Source: Simplicispira metamorpha (GTDB lineage Bacteria; Pseudomonadota; Gammaproteobacteria; Burkholderiales; Burkholderiaceae_C). Taken from it: a stretch of 64,000 nt of DNA. The stretch covers positions 34,929 to 98,928 of the forward strand of contig NZ_SLXH01000014.1 in assembly GCF_004341365.1 (NCBI RefSeq). Reading direction: 5' to 3'. Shown piece by piece: positions 9,857 to 20,763 of the stretch (the first letter of the stretch is position 1; each line of letters opens with the position of its first letter). Made by a program: the position numbers and the translations under genes. Under the pieces are notes generated by a model. It was given only the letters and a program-made list of their open reading frames with translations, did no database searches and was not told where the DNA came from.

Positions 9857-11047
9857 TCAGGCCTGGGCTGTGCGCTGGAACAGGCCGCCGGGCAGGCGTG
9901 CCACCACACCGTCCAGTTCCAGCTCCAGCAATTGCACCAGCAAGGTGGCTGTATCCAGCCCGGTGCGCGCTACCAGCGTGTCCAGTCCGACCGGATCAAA
10001 GCCCAGTGCCGTCAGCAAGGGCGATTCGCAGGCAGCGGTGCTCTCGATGGTGACGCTGTTATCTGTACCGACATCGGTGCCGGGTTTTGCGTCTGTGCGG
10101 GAGCCGGGGGCTGCGGGCAGATGCAACTCTTCCAGTACATCCTGGGCAGATTCGACCAGTTTGGCGCCCTGCCGTATCAGTGCATGGCAGCCGCGCGATT
10201 GGGGTGCGTGGATGGAGCCCGGAATGGCAAATACTTCGCGACCTTGCTCTGCCGCCATGCGGGCGGTGATCAGCGAGCCCGAAGCCGGTGCGGCCTCTAC
10301 CACCAGCGTGCCCTGCGACAAGCCGGAAATGATGCGGTTGCGTTTGGGGAAGTTGGCGGCCAGGGGCGGTGTGCCCAGCGGGTATTCGCTCATCAACAGG
10401 CCGTGGGCGGCAATCCGGTGTGCCAGCTCCCGGTGGCGACTGGGGTAGACGCGATCCAGGCCTGTTCCCACCACGGCAATGGTGGCGGGCGTGGCGCTGT
10501 TTCCGGTGGCGTCGGCCAGCGCGCCTTCATGGGCTGCGGCATCTACGCCCAAAGCCAGGCCGGACACAATCGTCAGTCCGCTGGCGCGCAAGGCCTGGGC
10601 AAAGGCTTTGGCGTTGGTTTGCCCCTGGGCTGTCGGGTTGCGGCTGCCCACGATGGCAATGCAGTGCGCTGCACTGAGTGCGGGGGCGTTGGGGTTGAGA
10701 AAGCGCTCTGGCCCCAGCAGGTACAGCAACAGGGGCGGGTCGGCCGTATCGAGCAGGGCGCTTGGGTACAGCGGGTGGCCCAGCGGCGCAATGGCGCGCA
10801 CAGGGCCGCCGGGCGATGTGCCGTGCAGCCAATGCCAGGTGGTATCGAGCTGTTCTTGCAGGGTGGGCGGAATGCTGTGCAGCGCTTTGCATTGCGCCGC
10901 ACTGGCGCAGTTTTCCAGTGCGGCACGCGGCTGCGTGAAGATGTGTTGCGGCAGTCCGAAGGCTGCCAGCAGGCGGCGTGCGGTGGCATTGCCAACGCCA
11001 GGCGTCAGGATCAGTCGCAGCCAGGCAGTGAGTTCATCGCGTTCCAT
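9857..11047 (-). CDS. dprA: DNA-processing protein DprA (Smf)
   Basis: Loads RecA on incoming single-stranded DNA during natural transformation. The Rossmann-like domain shows IAIVGSRNPT, SGLALGVDAAAHEGAL, FPKRNRIISGLSQGTLVVEA and TARMAAEQGREVFAIPGSI. The N-terminal SAM-like helical region and a C-terminal winged-helix-like tail (DTATLLVQLLELELDGVVA) are both present. The start at 11047 (MERDEL) fits family starts; an in-frame GTG at 11062 is an alternative, and neither has a good ribosome binding site. It lies close behind the LysM gene on the same strand, so the two are probably co-transcribed. Length with the chosen start is 396 residues. Confidence 0.95.
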   Translation of the reverse strand: MERDELTAWLRLILTPGVGNATARRLLAAFGLPQHIFTQPRAALENCASAAQCKALHSIPPTLQEQLDTTWHWLHGTSPGGPVRAIAPLGHPLYPSALLDTADPPLLLYLLGPERFLNPNAPALSAAHCIAIVGSRNPTAQGQTNAKAFAQALRASGLTIVSGLALGVDAAAHEGALADATGNSATPATIAVVGTGLDRVYPSRHRELAHRIAAHGLLMSEYPLGTPPLAANFPKRNRIISGLSQGTLVVEAAPASGSLITARMAAEQGREVFAIPGSIHAPQSRGCHALIRQGAKLVESAQDVLEELHLPAAPGSRTDAKPGTDVGTDNSVTIESTAACESPLLTALGFDPVGLDTLVARTGLDTATLLVQLLELELDGVVARLPGGLFQRTAQA

Positions 11048-11068
11048 GGACGCTGGCACCACCGGGGT

Positions 11069-12295
11069 TCAGCGGGGGGTGATGAGTCGGTCGCCCACGC
11101 GCACGGTGGTGCGCACATCCAGGATCAGTGCGTACGAGATGCGGTCGAAGGTGCGAAACACCATGGCCATGCCGTTGCTTTCACTGGGCAGCTTGATCAT
11201 GTCCCGGGCATCGGCTGTGGTGTCTTTGATGCGGTCGCCCTGGGTCATGAGGTTGAGCACATGGCCGCTTTGTATGCCATCGTCTTCTCCCATGTTGATG
11301 GCAATGACCTGGTTTTGTGCCGCATTGGCAAAAGCGGAGCCGTAGATCGAGACTACCCGGGCCTCTACATCGCCTTCGGGGGCGTGCGGGGTGTAGCTGA
11401 TAAAGGTGCGTTCGGGCGCAGGCAGCAGCCGGTCGCCCGCGCGGATTTCTTCGCGTGTGGCGGTGATGTCCACCGTGGCCGGGACATGGTCTGCCGTGCT
11501 GCCGCCTTTGCCGTCAGGCGTTACGGCAACCGATTCACCATGCACCAATTCTGCTTTGCCCAGGTACTGTGCTTCGTAGCCCAGGATTTCGCCCGTGCCG
11601 GGGTCTTTCAAGGGCACGGCATCGCGAAACACCCGGTATTGGCGCGGCTCGCCCGGTTCAGCGCGCAAGGGGTTGGATGCATCGCTGCGGGCGTAGGCGC
11701 GGTCGCCAGCGCTCATCAGCACGCGGTCTTCGGTGGTGGCGACGATGCGCGGTGCGCGCAGCAGGGTCTGCTCGTCCACCACCATGGGTTCGACCAGGAA
11801 GGGCTCAATCAGGTGGGGTTTGAGGGTGGGCAGTGCGCTGTTGGCCAGGCTGTCGCTGCGGGTGCGCGGGGAAACGCGCACGGTGGCGGGCTCGCTGTTG
11901 TCGTTGGGGCGGGTGCGCAGGCGGGCATAGCCGCCTTGCTTGTCCAGGTACAGCGTCTGGCCGGGGAAGATGAGGTGGGGGTTGGCAATGTCTTGCAGGT
12001 TCATGCCCCACAGCTCGGGCCAGCGCCAGGGACGCAGCAGGTAAATGCCCGAGATTCCCCACAGCGTATCGCCGCGCTTGACCACATAGGTGTCGGGGGC
12101 GTTGGGAGCCAGCTCTGCCAGCGGCACGCCCTGTTGTGCTACTTGCTGGGCCGTTGCGCGTTGGCTGCCGGTGACCGGAGCGTTTTGGGCTTGTGCCGAC
12201 ATACACAGCAGGGCGGTGGTTACGGCCGTGAGGGCGCCCAGTGCCGTGCGCCGCAGGCGGTGGAGGGCTGTGTTGTTGGTTTGGTCGTCATGCAT
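11069..12295 (-). CDS. secreted LysM-domain protein
   Basis: A 408-residue exported protein. From the ATG at 12295, with GGGAG upstream, there is a Sec-type signal peptide ([17 protein letters not shown], cleavage after AQA). A LysM peptidoglycan-binding domain follows ([17 protein letters not shown], then [13 protein letters not shown]) at roughly residues 50-105. The remaining 300 residues are beta-rich with no recognised enzyme motif. The open frame extends 61 codons further upstream without family-like sequence. In Burkholderiales this gene type commonly precedes dprA, as here. A structural role at the cell wall is inferred. Confidence 0.85.
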   Translation of the reverse strand: MHDDQTNNTALHRLRRTALGALTAVTTALLCMSAQAQNAPVTGSQRATAQQVAQQGVPLAELAPNAPDTYVVKRGDTLWGISGIYLLRPWRWPELWGMNLQDIANPHLIFPGQTLYLDKQGGYARLRTRPNDNSEPATVRVSPRTRSDSLANSALPTLKPHLIEPFLVEPMVVDEQTLLRAPRIVATTEDRVLMSAGDRAYARSDASNPLRAEPGEPRQYRVFRDAVPLKDPGTGEILGYEAQYLGKAELVHGESVAVTPDGKGGSTADHVPATVDITATREEIRAGDRLLPAPERTFISYTPHAPEGDVEARVVSIYGSAFANAAQNQVIAINMGEDDGIQSGHVLNLMTQGDRIKDTTADARDMIKLPSESNGMAMVFRTFDRISYALILDVRTTVRVGDRLITPR

Positions 12296-12477
12296 CGCTA
12301 ATGCGCTCCCTCGCTGGCACCGCCTTGCGCCCGAGCGGGGGAAGAAGCGGCAGAAATACGTTACACATCGGCCGAGATTCTCAGTCCAAGCCCTTGATTG
12401 GGCAACGATTATTGGCCGAGCCTGTGCCGTGGTGCAGCAAAAGTGGCGAAAATGACGAAATATTCTCCCCTGATGCA

Positions 12478-12987
12478 ATGGCCATTCTCCCCATTCTTTG
12501 TTATCCCGATGCCCGTTTGCACACCGTGGCGCGCCCGGTCGCTGTGGTGGATGCGCGCGTGCGCCAGTTGGTGGCCGACATGCTCGACACCATGTACGAC
12601 GCCCACGGCATCGGTCTGGCCGCCACGCAGATTGATGTCCACGAACGTGTGGTGGTGATCGACGTTTCTGAAGAGCGCGACCAGCCCCAGGTGCTGATCA
12701 ACCCCGAGATCGTCTGGGCCAGCCCGGAAACCGTGGTCGGCGACGAGGGATGCCTGTCGGTGCCGGGCATTTACGACGGAGTGCAGCGTGCAGTGGCCGT
12801 CCATGTGCGTGCGCTGGACGCCGAGGGTACTTCGCGCGTGATCGAAGCCGAGGGGCTGCTGGCGGTGTGTGTGCAGCACGAGCTGGACCACCTGCTGGGC
12901 AAGGTGTTTGTCGAATACCTCTCGCCCCTCAAGCGCAACCGCGTCAAGTCCAAGATGCTCAAGCGCCAGCGCGAGGCGCGCGAATGA
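12478..12987 (+). CDS. def: peptide deformylase
   Basis: Removes the formyl group from the N-terminal Met of new proteins. All three metalloenzyme motifs are intact: GIGLAATQ (44-51), EGCLS (90-94, metal ligand Cys92) and QHELDHLLG (133-141, metal ligands His134 and His138, catalytic Glu135). Length of 169 residues is normal. The ATG at 12478 has a weak ribosome binding site but begins the conserved sequence; the longer ORF from 12241 reads through the divergent promoter region. The stop overlaps the next ATG (ATGA). fmt, its functional partner, follows one gene later. Confidence 0.97.
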   Translation: MAILPILCYPDARLHTVARPVAVVDARVRQLVADMLDTMYDAHGIGLAATQIDVHERVVVIDVSEERDQPQVLINPEIVWASPETVVGDEGCLSVPGIYDGVQRAVAVHVRALDAEGTSRVIEAEGLLAVCVQHELDHLLGKVFVEYLSPLKRNRVKSKMLKRQREARE

Positions 12988-13505
12988 CGGCGCGGTGGCC
13001 AGCGCGCCGTACCGGCGCTGTGGTTGCGCTGTTGGCTGCGGCGTCGGTGCTGGCCGCTTGTGCAATGCCCGGTGGCGGCGTTGCCCCCGGCATGTCGCAA
13101 GACGATGTGGCGGTGCGTTGGGGTGAGCCGCGTGCCGCCTACGACCTGCCCGGCGGCAAGCGGCTGTTCTACAGCACCCAGCGCGACGGCTCGCAGTTGC
13201 AGGCGCTGGACTTTGACGCCAATGGCCGCCTGCTGCGCGTGGAGTCCGTGCACACGGCGCAGCACCTGGCGGCGGTTGCCCAAGGTGGCCAGCGCGCTGC
13301 CGATGTGCTGCGCGCCCTGGGCCCGCCCGCCAAGCAAACCACCCAGACCAGCGGCGCAGACCCATCGGGCAAGACCGCCGTCTGGGTTTACCGCTTCCGG
13401 GAGTTTGACCGCTACCGGTTGGCCCACATTCATTTCGATGCGGCGGGCATCGCCCACGAGGTGGTCTTTACCGACGACCCTGCTGCTGGCGACCACTACC
13501 GCTGA
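12984..13505 (+). CDS. small lipoprotein, BamE-like fold suspected
   Basis: A 173-residue predicted lipoprotein with signal peptide and lipobox LAAC (lipidated Cys26). The mature part has the pattern [20 protein letters not shown], resembling the start of SmpA/BamE-type domains (a GM-x-x-x-V segment with G-x-P a few residues later), followed by beta-strands and an FxxDPxxGDHY tail. It starts by ATGA overlap with def and sits between def and fmt, so it is probably translationally coupled. Function unknown. The fold suggestion is by eye. Confidence 0.7.
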   Translation: MTARWPARRTGAVVALLAAASVLAACAMPGGGVAPGMSQDDVAVRWGEPRAAYDLPGGKRLFYSTQRDGSQLQALDFDANGRLLRVESVHTAQHLAAVAQGGQRAADVLRALGPPAKQTTQTSGADPSGKTAVWVYRFREFDRYRLAHIHFDAAGIAHEVVFTDDPAAGDHYR

Positions 13506-13545
13506 TGTTTCGCGTTTCTTTTTTCTGCCTGTGTGCAGCCCTTGC

Positions 13546-14532
13546 ATGAGAGTCGTTTTTGCCGGCACCCCGGAATTTGCCCGCATGGCCTTGCAGCGCC
13601 TGATCAATGCCGGGTTCACCGTGCCCCTGGTGCTGACCCAGCCCGACCGCCCAGCGGGCCGGGGCATGAAATTGCAGGCATCGCCGGTCAAACAATGCGC
13701 TCTGGAGCACGGCATCCCCGTGGCGCAGCCACGCAGCCTGCGCCTGGATGGCAAATACCCGCAAGACGCCGCTGAGGCGCGCGCCGCCCTGGAGGCCGCA
13801 CAGGCCGATGTGATGGTAGTGGCCGCTTACGGCCTGATCCTGCCAACCTGGACGCTGGAGTTGCCCCCCCACGGTTGCCTGAACATCCACGCCAGCCTGC
13901 TGCCGCGCTGGCGCGGCGCCGCGCCCATCCACCGCGCCATCGAGGCGGGCGATGCCGAAACCGGCGTCACCATCATGCAGATGGACGCGGGCCTGGACAC
14001 CGGCGACATGCTGCTCATGGAGCGCCTGGCCATCGCCCCCACCGACACTACCGCGCTGTTGCACGACCGCCTGGCGGCGCTGGGTGCCGATCTGATCGTG
14101 CGCGCCCTGGAGCAAGTCGCCAGCGGCCAGCTGCACGCCACGCCCCAGCCCGCGCAGGGTGTGACCTACGCGCACAAGATCGAAAAGGCCGAGAGCGCTG
14201 TGGATTGGTCTTTGCCCGCGACGGTGATTGGCCAACGTATCCGTGCTTTTGATCCGTTTCCGGGGGCTTCCACCGTGCTGGGTGGTGAGGTCATCAAGCT
14301 GTGGTGCTGTGAAATTGATAGCTGCTCGCGCCCATCTGGCGCGGCTTCAGGCCAAATTTTGTCTGTAGATTCTGCGGGCGTCACGGTGGCCTGTGGTGAT
14401 GGCGCACTGCGCCTGACCACGTTGCAGCGCGCCGGTGGCAAGCGCCTGGCCGCCGCTGATTTTCTGCGTGGCTTTGCGCTGGAGCCAGGCATGGTGCTGG
14501 GGGCTGGCCCCGAGGCGGATGCCCACCACTAG
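13546..14532 (+). CDS. fmt: methionyl-tRNA formyltransferase
   Basis: Formylates Met-tRNA(fMet) using 10-formyl-THF. A 328-residue protein with [12 protein letters not shown] at the N-terminus, [21 protein letters not shown] carrying the conserved Asn-x-His and the SLLPRWRG loop, and [16 protein letters not shown]. The C-terminal tRNA-binding domain starts near 210. Residues about 256-273 are encoded by a copy of the dispersed repeat, in the variable strand-loop of the C-terminal domain. The end overlaps the azlC start by 14 bases. The ATG at 13546 is chosen because family homology starts there; the frame is open further upstream. Confidence 0.96.
   Translation: MRVVFAGTPEFARMALQRLINAGFTVPLVLTQPDRPAGRGMKLQASPVKQCALEHGIPVAQPRSLRLDGKYPQDAAEARAALEAAQADVMVVAAYGLILPTWTLELPPHGCLNIHASLLPRWRGAAPIHRAIEAGDAETGVTIMQMDAGLDTGDMLLMERLAIAPTDTTALLHDRLAALGADLIVRALEQVASGQLHATPQPAQGVTYAHKIEKAESAVDWSLPATVIGQRIRAFDPFPGASTVLGGEVIKLWCCEIDSCSRPSGAASGQILSVDSAGVTVACGDGALRLTTLQRAGGKRLAAADFLRGFALEPGMVLGAGPEADAHH
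14311..14364 (+). repeat. dispersed palindromic repeat, copy 2 (inside fmt)
   Basis: Carries ATTGATAGCTGCTCGCGC and a right half GGCTTCAGGCCAAATTTTG. The TAG expected in this frame is TCG, so the reading frame stays open. Confidence 0.65.
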
Positions 14533-15304
14533 CGCCTGGGTACAGGCCTGGCAGGCCCTGCGCGCCACCGTGGTTCACCCGGCGTACCGCCGGGGCGTGG
14601 CCGACATGGGCAGCGCAGCTGTCGGTGTGGGGGCTTGGGGCCTGGTCACGGGGGTGGCCATGGTCAAGAGCGGCATGTCCGTGCCCCTGGCCATCATCAT
14701 GTCGTTGCTGGTGTATGCGGGCAGTGCCCAGCTGGCGGTGATGCCGCTGCTGGCCGTGGGCGCACCGCTGTGGGTGGTCTGGCTGACGGCAGCGTGTGTG
14801 AACCTGCGCTTCGTCATTTTCAGCAGCCTGTGGCGCAGCTATTTTCAGCACCTGCCACTGCGCCAGCGTCTGGCCATCGGCTATTTCAGTGGCGACGTGA
14901 TTTTTGTGGCCTTCATGAAGCGCTACCCGCAGCCCCAGGTGCAGGCCGAGCAGGTGCCCTACTTCTGGGGCGCTGCATCCACCAACTGGATAGCCTGGCA
15001 GGTGCCATCGATTGCTGGCATTTTGCTGGCCAACGTGGTGCCGTTGTCGTGGGGGCTGGGATTCGCCGGGGTGCTGGCGCTGCTGGGCATCTTGCTGTCC
15101 ATGCTGTTTGACCGTGCGACCTGGCTGGCTGCCGGAGTGGCGGCCACGGCAGCCATTGCCGCATTTGCACTGCCACTCAAACTCAACATTCTGGTGGCCA
15201 TTGCCGCCGCTGTGGCCGTGGGCCTGGGCATGGAGGCGCTGGAGCGCAGCCGCACCCCTTTGCCGCCGCCCGCCAAAGTGCCCCAGCCCGAGGAGCCGCA
15301 GTGA
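14519..15304 (+). CDS. azlC: AzlC family ABC-independent amino-acid exporter, large subunit
   Basis: A 261-residue membrane protein, the large component of the AzlCD (YgaZH) exporter for branched-chain amino acids and possibly methionine. It has several hydrophobic helices and family landmarks [32 protein letters not shown] and [12 protein letters not shown]. The start at 14519 overlaps fmt and follows CGAGG. The stop overlaps the azlD ATG by one base, indicating an operon. Confidence 0.9.
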   Translation: MPTTSAWVQAWQALRATVVHPAYRRGVADMGSAAVGVGAWGLVTGVAMVKSGMSVPLAIIMSLLVYAGSAQLAVMPLLAVGAPLWVVWLTAACVNLRFVIFSSLWRSYFQHLPLRQRLAIGYFSGDVIFVAFMKRYPQPQVQAEQVPYFWGAASTNWIAWQVPSIAGILLANVVPLSWGLGFAGVLALLGILLSMLFDRATWLAAGVAATAAIAAFALPLKLNILVAIAAAVAVGLGMEALERSRTPLPPPAKVPQPEEPQ

Positions 15305-15639
15305 TGGATGCCTCCTGGATCGAGTCTGCATTGGTGGTTCTGGGTCTGGCGGCCATCACGGTGCTGACGCGCTCTTTTTTCATGATCCCGGAGCGCGAGA
15401 TGCCCCTGCCCGGCTGGCTCAAGCGCGGCCTGAAATACGCACCGCTGGCCGCCCTGACGGCAGTGATTGCCCCCGAGATTGTCATGAGCCATGGGCAGCT
15501 GATTACTACGTGGTGGGATGCCCGCCTGCCCGCCGTGCTGTGCGCTGCGCTGTACTACTTTTGGCGCCGCGGCATCCTGGGCACGATTGCCGTGGGCATG
15601 GCGGTGTACCTGCCGCTGCACATCGTCGGGGGCTGGTAA
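15304..15639 (+). CDS. azlD: AzlD family protein, small exporter subunit
   Basis: A 111-residue membrane protein with about four hydrophobic segments, typical of AzlD/YgaH. It includes TRSFFMIPEREMPLPGWLKR, then LKYAPLAALTAVIAPEIV and a C-terminal helix. It overlaps azlC by one base, so it almost certainly forms the two-subunit exporter with it. A GTG at 15301 is also in frame; the ATG is preferred. Confidence 0.9.
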   Translation: MDASWIESALVVLGLAAITVLTRSFFMIPEREMPLPGWLKRGLKYAPLAALTAVIAPEIVMSHGQLITTWWDARLPAVLCAALYYFWRRGILGTIAVGMAVYLPLHIVGGW

Positions 15640-15681
15640 CGGCTGCGCTGGCGGCGGTCGTGGCGCCGGGTAGGGCGCGCC

Positions 15682-15687
15682 TACAAT
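15682..15687 (+). promoter_or_regulatory. possible -10 box for pgk
   Basis: TACAAT, 41 bases before the pgk start, in a GC-rich intergenic sequence. No clear -35. Confidence 0.35.
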
Positions 15688-15727
15688 GTGGCCCGCTTCC
15701 AACAGCCCGTTTGCAGACATTGCCGCC

Positions 15728-16933
15728 ATGAAAATCCTTCGCTTCTCTGACCTGTGTGCCCAAGGCCAAGCCCGTGGCCAACGCGTGTTTATCCGTGCCG
15801 ACCTGAACGTGCCGCAAGACGATGCCGGCCGCATCACCGAAGACACGCGCATCCGCGCCTCTATCCCTTGCATTCAGCTGGCGCTGGATGCGGGCGCTGC
15901 CGTGATGGTCACCAGCCATCTGGGTCGTCCCACTGAGGGCGAATTCAAGCCAGAAGACTCGCTGGCGCCCGTGGCTGCACGCTTGTCGGAATTGCTGGGC
16001 CGTGACGTGCCACTGGTCGCTGACTGGGTGGACGGCGTGCAGGTGCAACCCGGCCAGGTGGTACTGCTGGAAAACTGCCGCCTCAACGTGGGCGAGAAAA
16101 AGAACAAAGAAGACCTGGCACGCAAGCTGGCCGCGCTGTGCGACATCTTCGTCAACGATGCCTTTGGCACCGCCCACCGCGCTGAATGCACCACCTACGG
16201 CATCGCCCAGTTTGCCCCCGTCGCTTGCGCTGGCCCGCTGCTGTCGGCCGAGATTGACGCCCTGACCAAAGCACTGGCACAGCCCCAGCGCCCGCTGGCC
16301 GCCATCGTGGCTGGCAGCAAGGTCAGCACCAAACTGACGATTTTGCAAAGCCTGGCCGATAAGGTCGATCAACTTATCGTAGGCGGCGGCATTGCCAACA
16401 CCTTCATGCTGGCGGCTGGTTTGCCCATCGGTAAAAGCCTGGCCGAGCCCGCCTTGCTGGCCGAGGCCCGTGCCGTGATGGACGCCATGAAGGCGCGTGG
16501 CGCCGAGGTGCCGATTCCCACCGACGTGGTGGTGGCCAAGACCTTTGCGGCCGACGCGCCCGCCACCGTCAAGGCCGCTGCCGACGTGGCCGATGATGAT
16601 CTGATCCTCGATATCGGGCCTGAAACGGCCCAGAAACTCGCAGACCAGCTCAAGGCTGCAGGCACCATCGTCTGGAACGGCCCGGTAGGTGTGTTCGAGT
16701 TTGCCGCGTTTGAGAACGGCACCCGCACGATTGCCCAGGCCATTGCCGCATCACAGGCTTTCAGTATTGCGGGCGGTGGCGACACATTGGCGGCCATCGC
16801 CAAATACGGAATTGAAAAGCAGGTGGGTTATATCTCCACCGGCGGGGGCGCATTTCTGGAAGTGCTGGAAGGCAAAACATTGCCTGCGTTTGAAATTCTG
16901 CAAAAACGCGCTACAGAGGTTGCTGCATCCTGA
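15728..16933 (+). CDS. pgk: phosphoglycerate kinase
   Basis: Glycolytic/gluconeogenic enzyme interconverting 1,3-bisphosphoglycerate + ADP and 3-phosphoglycerate + ATP. The 401-residue sequence has [12 protein letters not shown] near the N-terminus, [23 protein letters not shown] and the C-terminal nucleotide loop [10 protein letters not shown]. The start at 15728 gives the normal family N-terminus. It is followed by an inverted-repeat region. Confidence 0.98.
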   Translation: MKILRFSDLCAQGQARGQRVFIRADLNVPQDDAGRITEDTRIRASIPCIQLALDAGAAVMVTSHLGRPTEGEFKPEDSLAPVAARLSELLGRDVPLVADWVDGVQVQPGQVVLLENCRLNVGEKKNKEDLARKLAALCDIFVNDAFGTAHRAECTTYGIAQFAPVACAGPLLSAEIDALTKALAQPQRPLAAIVAGSKVSTKLTILQSLADKVDQLIVGGGIANTFMLAAGLPIGKSLAEPALLAEARAVMDAMKARGAEVPIPTDVVVAKTFAADAPATVKAAADVADDDLILDIGPETAQKLADQLKAAGTIVWNGPVGVFEFAAFENGTRTIAQAIAASQAFSIAGGGDTLAAIAKYGIEKQVGYISTGGGAFLEVLEGKTLPAFEILQKRATEVAAS

Positions 16934-16949
16934 GCATTGCCCGCAATGT

Positions 16950-17011
16950 GACAAAAACAACAAGAAGCATGCATTCGTGCATATTTGAACTACCTTTTTC
17001 TTGTTTTTGTC
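16950..17011 (+). terminator. nested inverted repeat after pgk
   Basis: Outer arms GACAAAAAC..AAGAA and TTCTTGTTTTTGTC pair with a small bulge. Inside is a compact hairpin ATGCATTCGTGCAT with a TTCG tetraloop (16969-16982). It is followed closely by a further small inverted repeat (GTCGT-GGTTA-ACGAC). A T-rich right arm makes a pgk terminator plausible, but the two-level structure could also be a leader element for the lipoprotein operon downstream. Confidence 0.45.
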
Positions 17012-17093
17012 GTGGTTAACGACCAGAATTATTTTTGAATCGGACGGGTGCTGTTTCTCAAATCCCGCCGTCCCAATATGGAGGAGGGAAATC

Positions 17094-17780
17094 ATGGTGT
17101 TTGCAAAAGCAATCGGTGCCGCCTTGTTGGCAGGTGCTGTGGCTGTTTTGACGGGGTGCGCTGCTAAATCGCCAATCCCCCTCGCAGAGAATTTTGAGCT
17201 GACGGTTCAGCCCAAGGTGCGCTCTGCTGGCCATTGGGAACTGCTTTCGCGCGATGTGGTAGCCCAGACGCTGGGTTCACTTGACAAGGCCGGTATGCCC
17301 CCAGGCACACCCTTGCATGTGGCATTGCCTGTCAGCCCCAGTTCTTTCGACCTGGCGTTCCGTGAGTTTCTGATCACCCAGCTGGTGCAAAGCGGCGCCT
17401 CCGTGCAGCAAGCCCCGGGCCAGGCGCTGGATGTGACCTATCACACCCAGTTGGTGCGCCATAACAGCGATCGCCCCCATTTCGTTCCTGGTCAGTACAC
17501 CATGATTGCTGCAGGCCTCATGGCCGCTTACGGGCTGCGCCACGAGCACCTCGATGCCCAACTCCTGGGTGTACTGGGTTTGTCTGCGGCTGCCGACTAT
17601 GGAGCCAGCATTAATTCTGGTGGGCCTACCAATACCGAAATGATTTTGACCACCACGGTCAGCCGGGGTGGGCAATACCTGGTGCGTAAAACCGATGTGT
17701 ATTACCTTGAAAATGCGGACACGCCTTTGTTCTTGCGTCCCTCCTACAGAAACGTCAACATGAAGGTGGTCTCGCAATGA
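17094..17780 (+). CDS. predicted lipoprotein, first gene of a two-lipoprotein operon
   Basis: A 228-residue protein with signal peptide and lipobox LTGC (Cys22), and a very strong GGAGGAGGG site before the ATG at 17094. The mature sequence is mixed alpha/beta; a Gly/Ala-rich hydrophobic segment (YTMIAAGLMAAYGLRH) lies near residues 137-152. I do not recognise the family. The last four bases (ATGA) overlap the next gene, a FlgO-like lipoprotein, so the two products probably work together in the outer membrane. Confidence 0.75.
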   Translation: MVFAKAIGAALLAGAVAVLTGCAAKSPIPLAENFELTVQPKVRSAGHWELLSRDVVAQTLGSLDKAGMPPGTPLHVALPVSPSSFDLAFREFLITQLVQSGASVQQAPGQALDVTYHTQLVRHNSDRPHFVPGQYTMIAAGLMAAYGLRHEHLDAQLLGVLGLSAAADYGASINSGGPTNTEMILTTTVSRGGQYLVRKTDVYYLENADTPLFLRPSYRNVNMKVVSQ

Positions 17781-18331
17781 AATCCTTTGCCCTTCTGGCG
17801 GCGCTGACCGCTACCGTGTTGGCAGGCTGTGCCAACAATGCAGCGCCGGTGCGCGTGGAGCCTACCTACCAGGAAGCTGCCGCCAGTCCGTTCCTGCAAA
17901 GCAGCCGTGAGGCCATTGCCCGCTTGACCGATGGCTTTGACATGAGCGCCTTGGGTGGCGGCCCGGTGCTGGTCGCTACAGTGGTCAACGTCAATGATCT
18001 GAGCCGTTCTGCGCCGCTGGGCCGCACTTTGTCCGAGCAATACGCTTCGCACATGGCAGCTGCCGGTTTCAACGTGAAAGAAATCAAGCTGCGTGGCGAT
18101 GTGTTCGTCAAAGAAGGCGCGGGCGAGTTGCTGCTCTCGCGTGAAATCAAGGACATCGCTCGCAGCCACAATGCCTCCATGGTGCTGGTGGGTACCTACT
18201 CGGCCGCCGCCAGCTTCACGTATGTGAGCCTCAAGCTCGTGCGCACCGAAGACAGCCGCATCGTGCGTGGCCACGACTACGCTTTGCCCAACGACAGGGA
18301 TGTGCAACGCCTGTTGCAGGTGCCGCGCTGA
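17777..18331 (+). CDS. FlgO family outer-membrane lipoprotein
   Basis: A 184-residue lipoprotein with lipobox LAGC (Cys18). The mature part matches the FlgO domain pattern: PVLVATVVNVNDLSRSAPLG, then RTLSEQYASHMAAAGFNVKE, VFVKEGAGELLLSREI and ASMVLVGTYSAAASFTYVSL. Family members were first described next to flagellar genes, but many lie elsewhere. No flagellar genes are in this window, so a flagellar role is not implied. It overlaps the upstream lipoprotein gene by ATGA and is followed by a clear terminator. Confidence 0.8.
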   Translation: MKSFALLAALTATVLAGCANNAAPVRVEPTYQEAAASPFLQSSREAIARLTDGFDMSALGGGPVLVATVVNVNDLSRSAPLGRTLSEQYASHMAAAGFNVKEIKLRGDVFVKEGAGELLLSREIKDIARSHNASMVLVGTYSAAASFTYVSLKLVRTEDSRIVRGHDYALPNDRDVQRLLQVPR

Positions 18332-18369
18332 CGCTTTTTCTGGCCCGGTGGGCGCCAGATACCAACCCA

Positions 18370-18395
18370 GGCCATCCATCGTGATGGCCTTTTTT
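18370..18395 (+). terminator. rho-independent terminator after the FlgO-like gene
   Basis: Stem GGCCATC / GATGGCC with a six-base loop and a run of six T. Confidence 0.85.
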
Positions 18396-18485
18396 ACGGG
18401 TGTTTCGGGCGCGTCCGGGGTGTTCGGCCCATGCCCGCCTTCACTTGTTGTGTAGGTCGTCGGTGTGTAACTGATTTCGTGTGAA

Positions 18486-18500
18486 AATTGAAATTCAATT
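18486..18500. promoter_or_regulatory. AT-rich palindrome before pyk
   Basis: AATTGAA-A-TTCAATT, a perfect odd-centred palindrome ending five bases before the ACGAGG ribosome binding site of pyk. It stands out in GC-rich DNA and could be an operator or part of a promoter. Confidence 0.35.
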
Positions 18501-18516
18501 ACATACGAGGTTTTTC

Positions 18517-19945
<1,429 letters not shown>

Positions 19946-19953
<8 letters not shown>

Positions 19954-20704
19954 CCCGCTGCTGCTTGACGGGTTCCTCGCCTTGGGCTGGTGGCGTGCTG
20001 TCTGCCCAAGAGGCCGTGCGAGGTAACTTGCGGGCAGCCACATCCGTCAGCCAGGCCGTGCTCCAGCACAGCCAACCCGTCCACAGGGTATGGCTCAGGA
20101 AATGCGCACCACGTGCCTGCTGCGCCATGCCCAGCAGCAGGCCTGCCGCTACCGCACAAGCCAGCCAGATGCGGGCGGCGCGTGGTTGTTGCCGCCGCAG
20201 CGCAAAAAAACCGCCGACAAAGGCAAACCCTGCCGAAGCATGACCGGCCGGAAAGCACCTGCCAACGCCACCATCTGCTGCGCCCCAAGTCCAGTGCGAT
20301 ACATACCGTGCCACCCCGCCAAACTCAGCCAAATCCCAAGGGCAACTGGTCGTGCTGGCGTATTTCAAGACATTGATCACTGCGACGCCCAGCAAAGCGG
20401 TGATGGCCAGCTGCAGGCGATCGGCACTGCTGATCTGGCGCAGTACGCCAAAAGGCCACCAGACTGCGATGGTCAGTACCAGCATCACGCCCCAGGCTGC
20501 GCGGCGTGCCCCCTCGTGCAGTACGCTGACCAAGAACCATTGTTCTCGCAGGGGAAAGCCCGTCGCTGTACCGAATACACGGGCCAGTGCGCGATCCTGG
20601 GCCAAGGCATCCCAGGCCAGTACACCCAGCAAGGAAACCAGCGTCCAGGCGAGCGCGGCAAACGGTGGATGGGTTGGCGCAGGCGCCGCAGCAGACAAAG
20701 ACAT
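19946..20704 (-). CDS. PAP2-family membrane phosphatase
   Basis: A 252-residue membrane protein with about five hydrophobic segments and the three phosphatase motifs. These are KYASTTSCPWD (Lys114), CFPAGHASAGF (His155) and RGAHFLSHTLW (Arg198, His205), numbered from the ATG at 20704. In-frame alternative starts exist at 20716 and 20728 (GTG). PAP2 enzymes of this size remove phosphate from lipids such as undecaprenyl-PP, phosphatidylglycerol-P or lipid A. The gene diverges from a two-component system across a PmrA-like box, which favours an envelope-lipid substrate. The exact substrate is inferred only. Confidence 0.88.
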
Positions 20705-20727
20705 GCTTCGCACCATAGTGTGCGCCA

Positions 20728-20744
20728 CTTAACAGCGCCTTAAT
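20728..20744. promoter_or_regulatory. PmrA-like box (direct TTAA repeat, 11-base period)
   Basis: CTTAAC-AGCGC-CTTAAT, close to the published PmrA/BasR consensus of two TTAA half-sites eleven bases apart. It lies between the divergent PAP2 and response-regulator genes. Overlapping it on the plus strand is a -35-like TTAACA (20729-20734), 17 bases from a -10-like GACAAT (20752-20757). Start of transcription would then fall at or next to the regulator's ATG. Confidence 0.55.
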
Positions 20745-20763
20745 GTCTGGCGACAATGGCGCC

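Noticed and set aside
9932..12301. A 789-codon plus-strand open frame across dprA and the LysM gene
   Set aside because: Antisense shadow, rich in Gly/Gln/His with no family features, while both minus-strand genes are clear.
17777..18331. A flagellar role for the FlgO-like gene
   Set aside because: No flagellar genes anywhere in the window; FlgO-like proteins occur widely outside flagellar loci.
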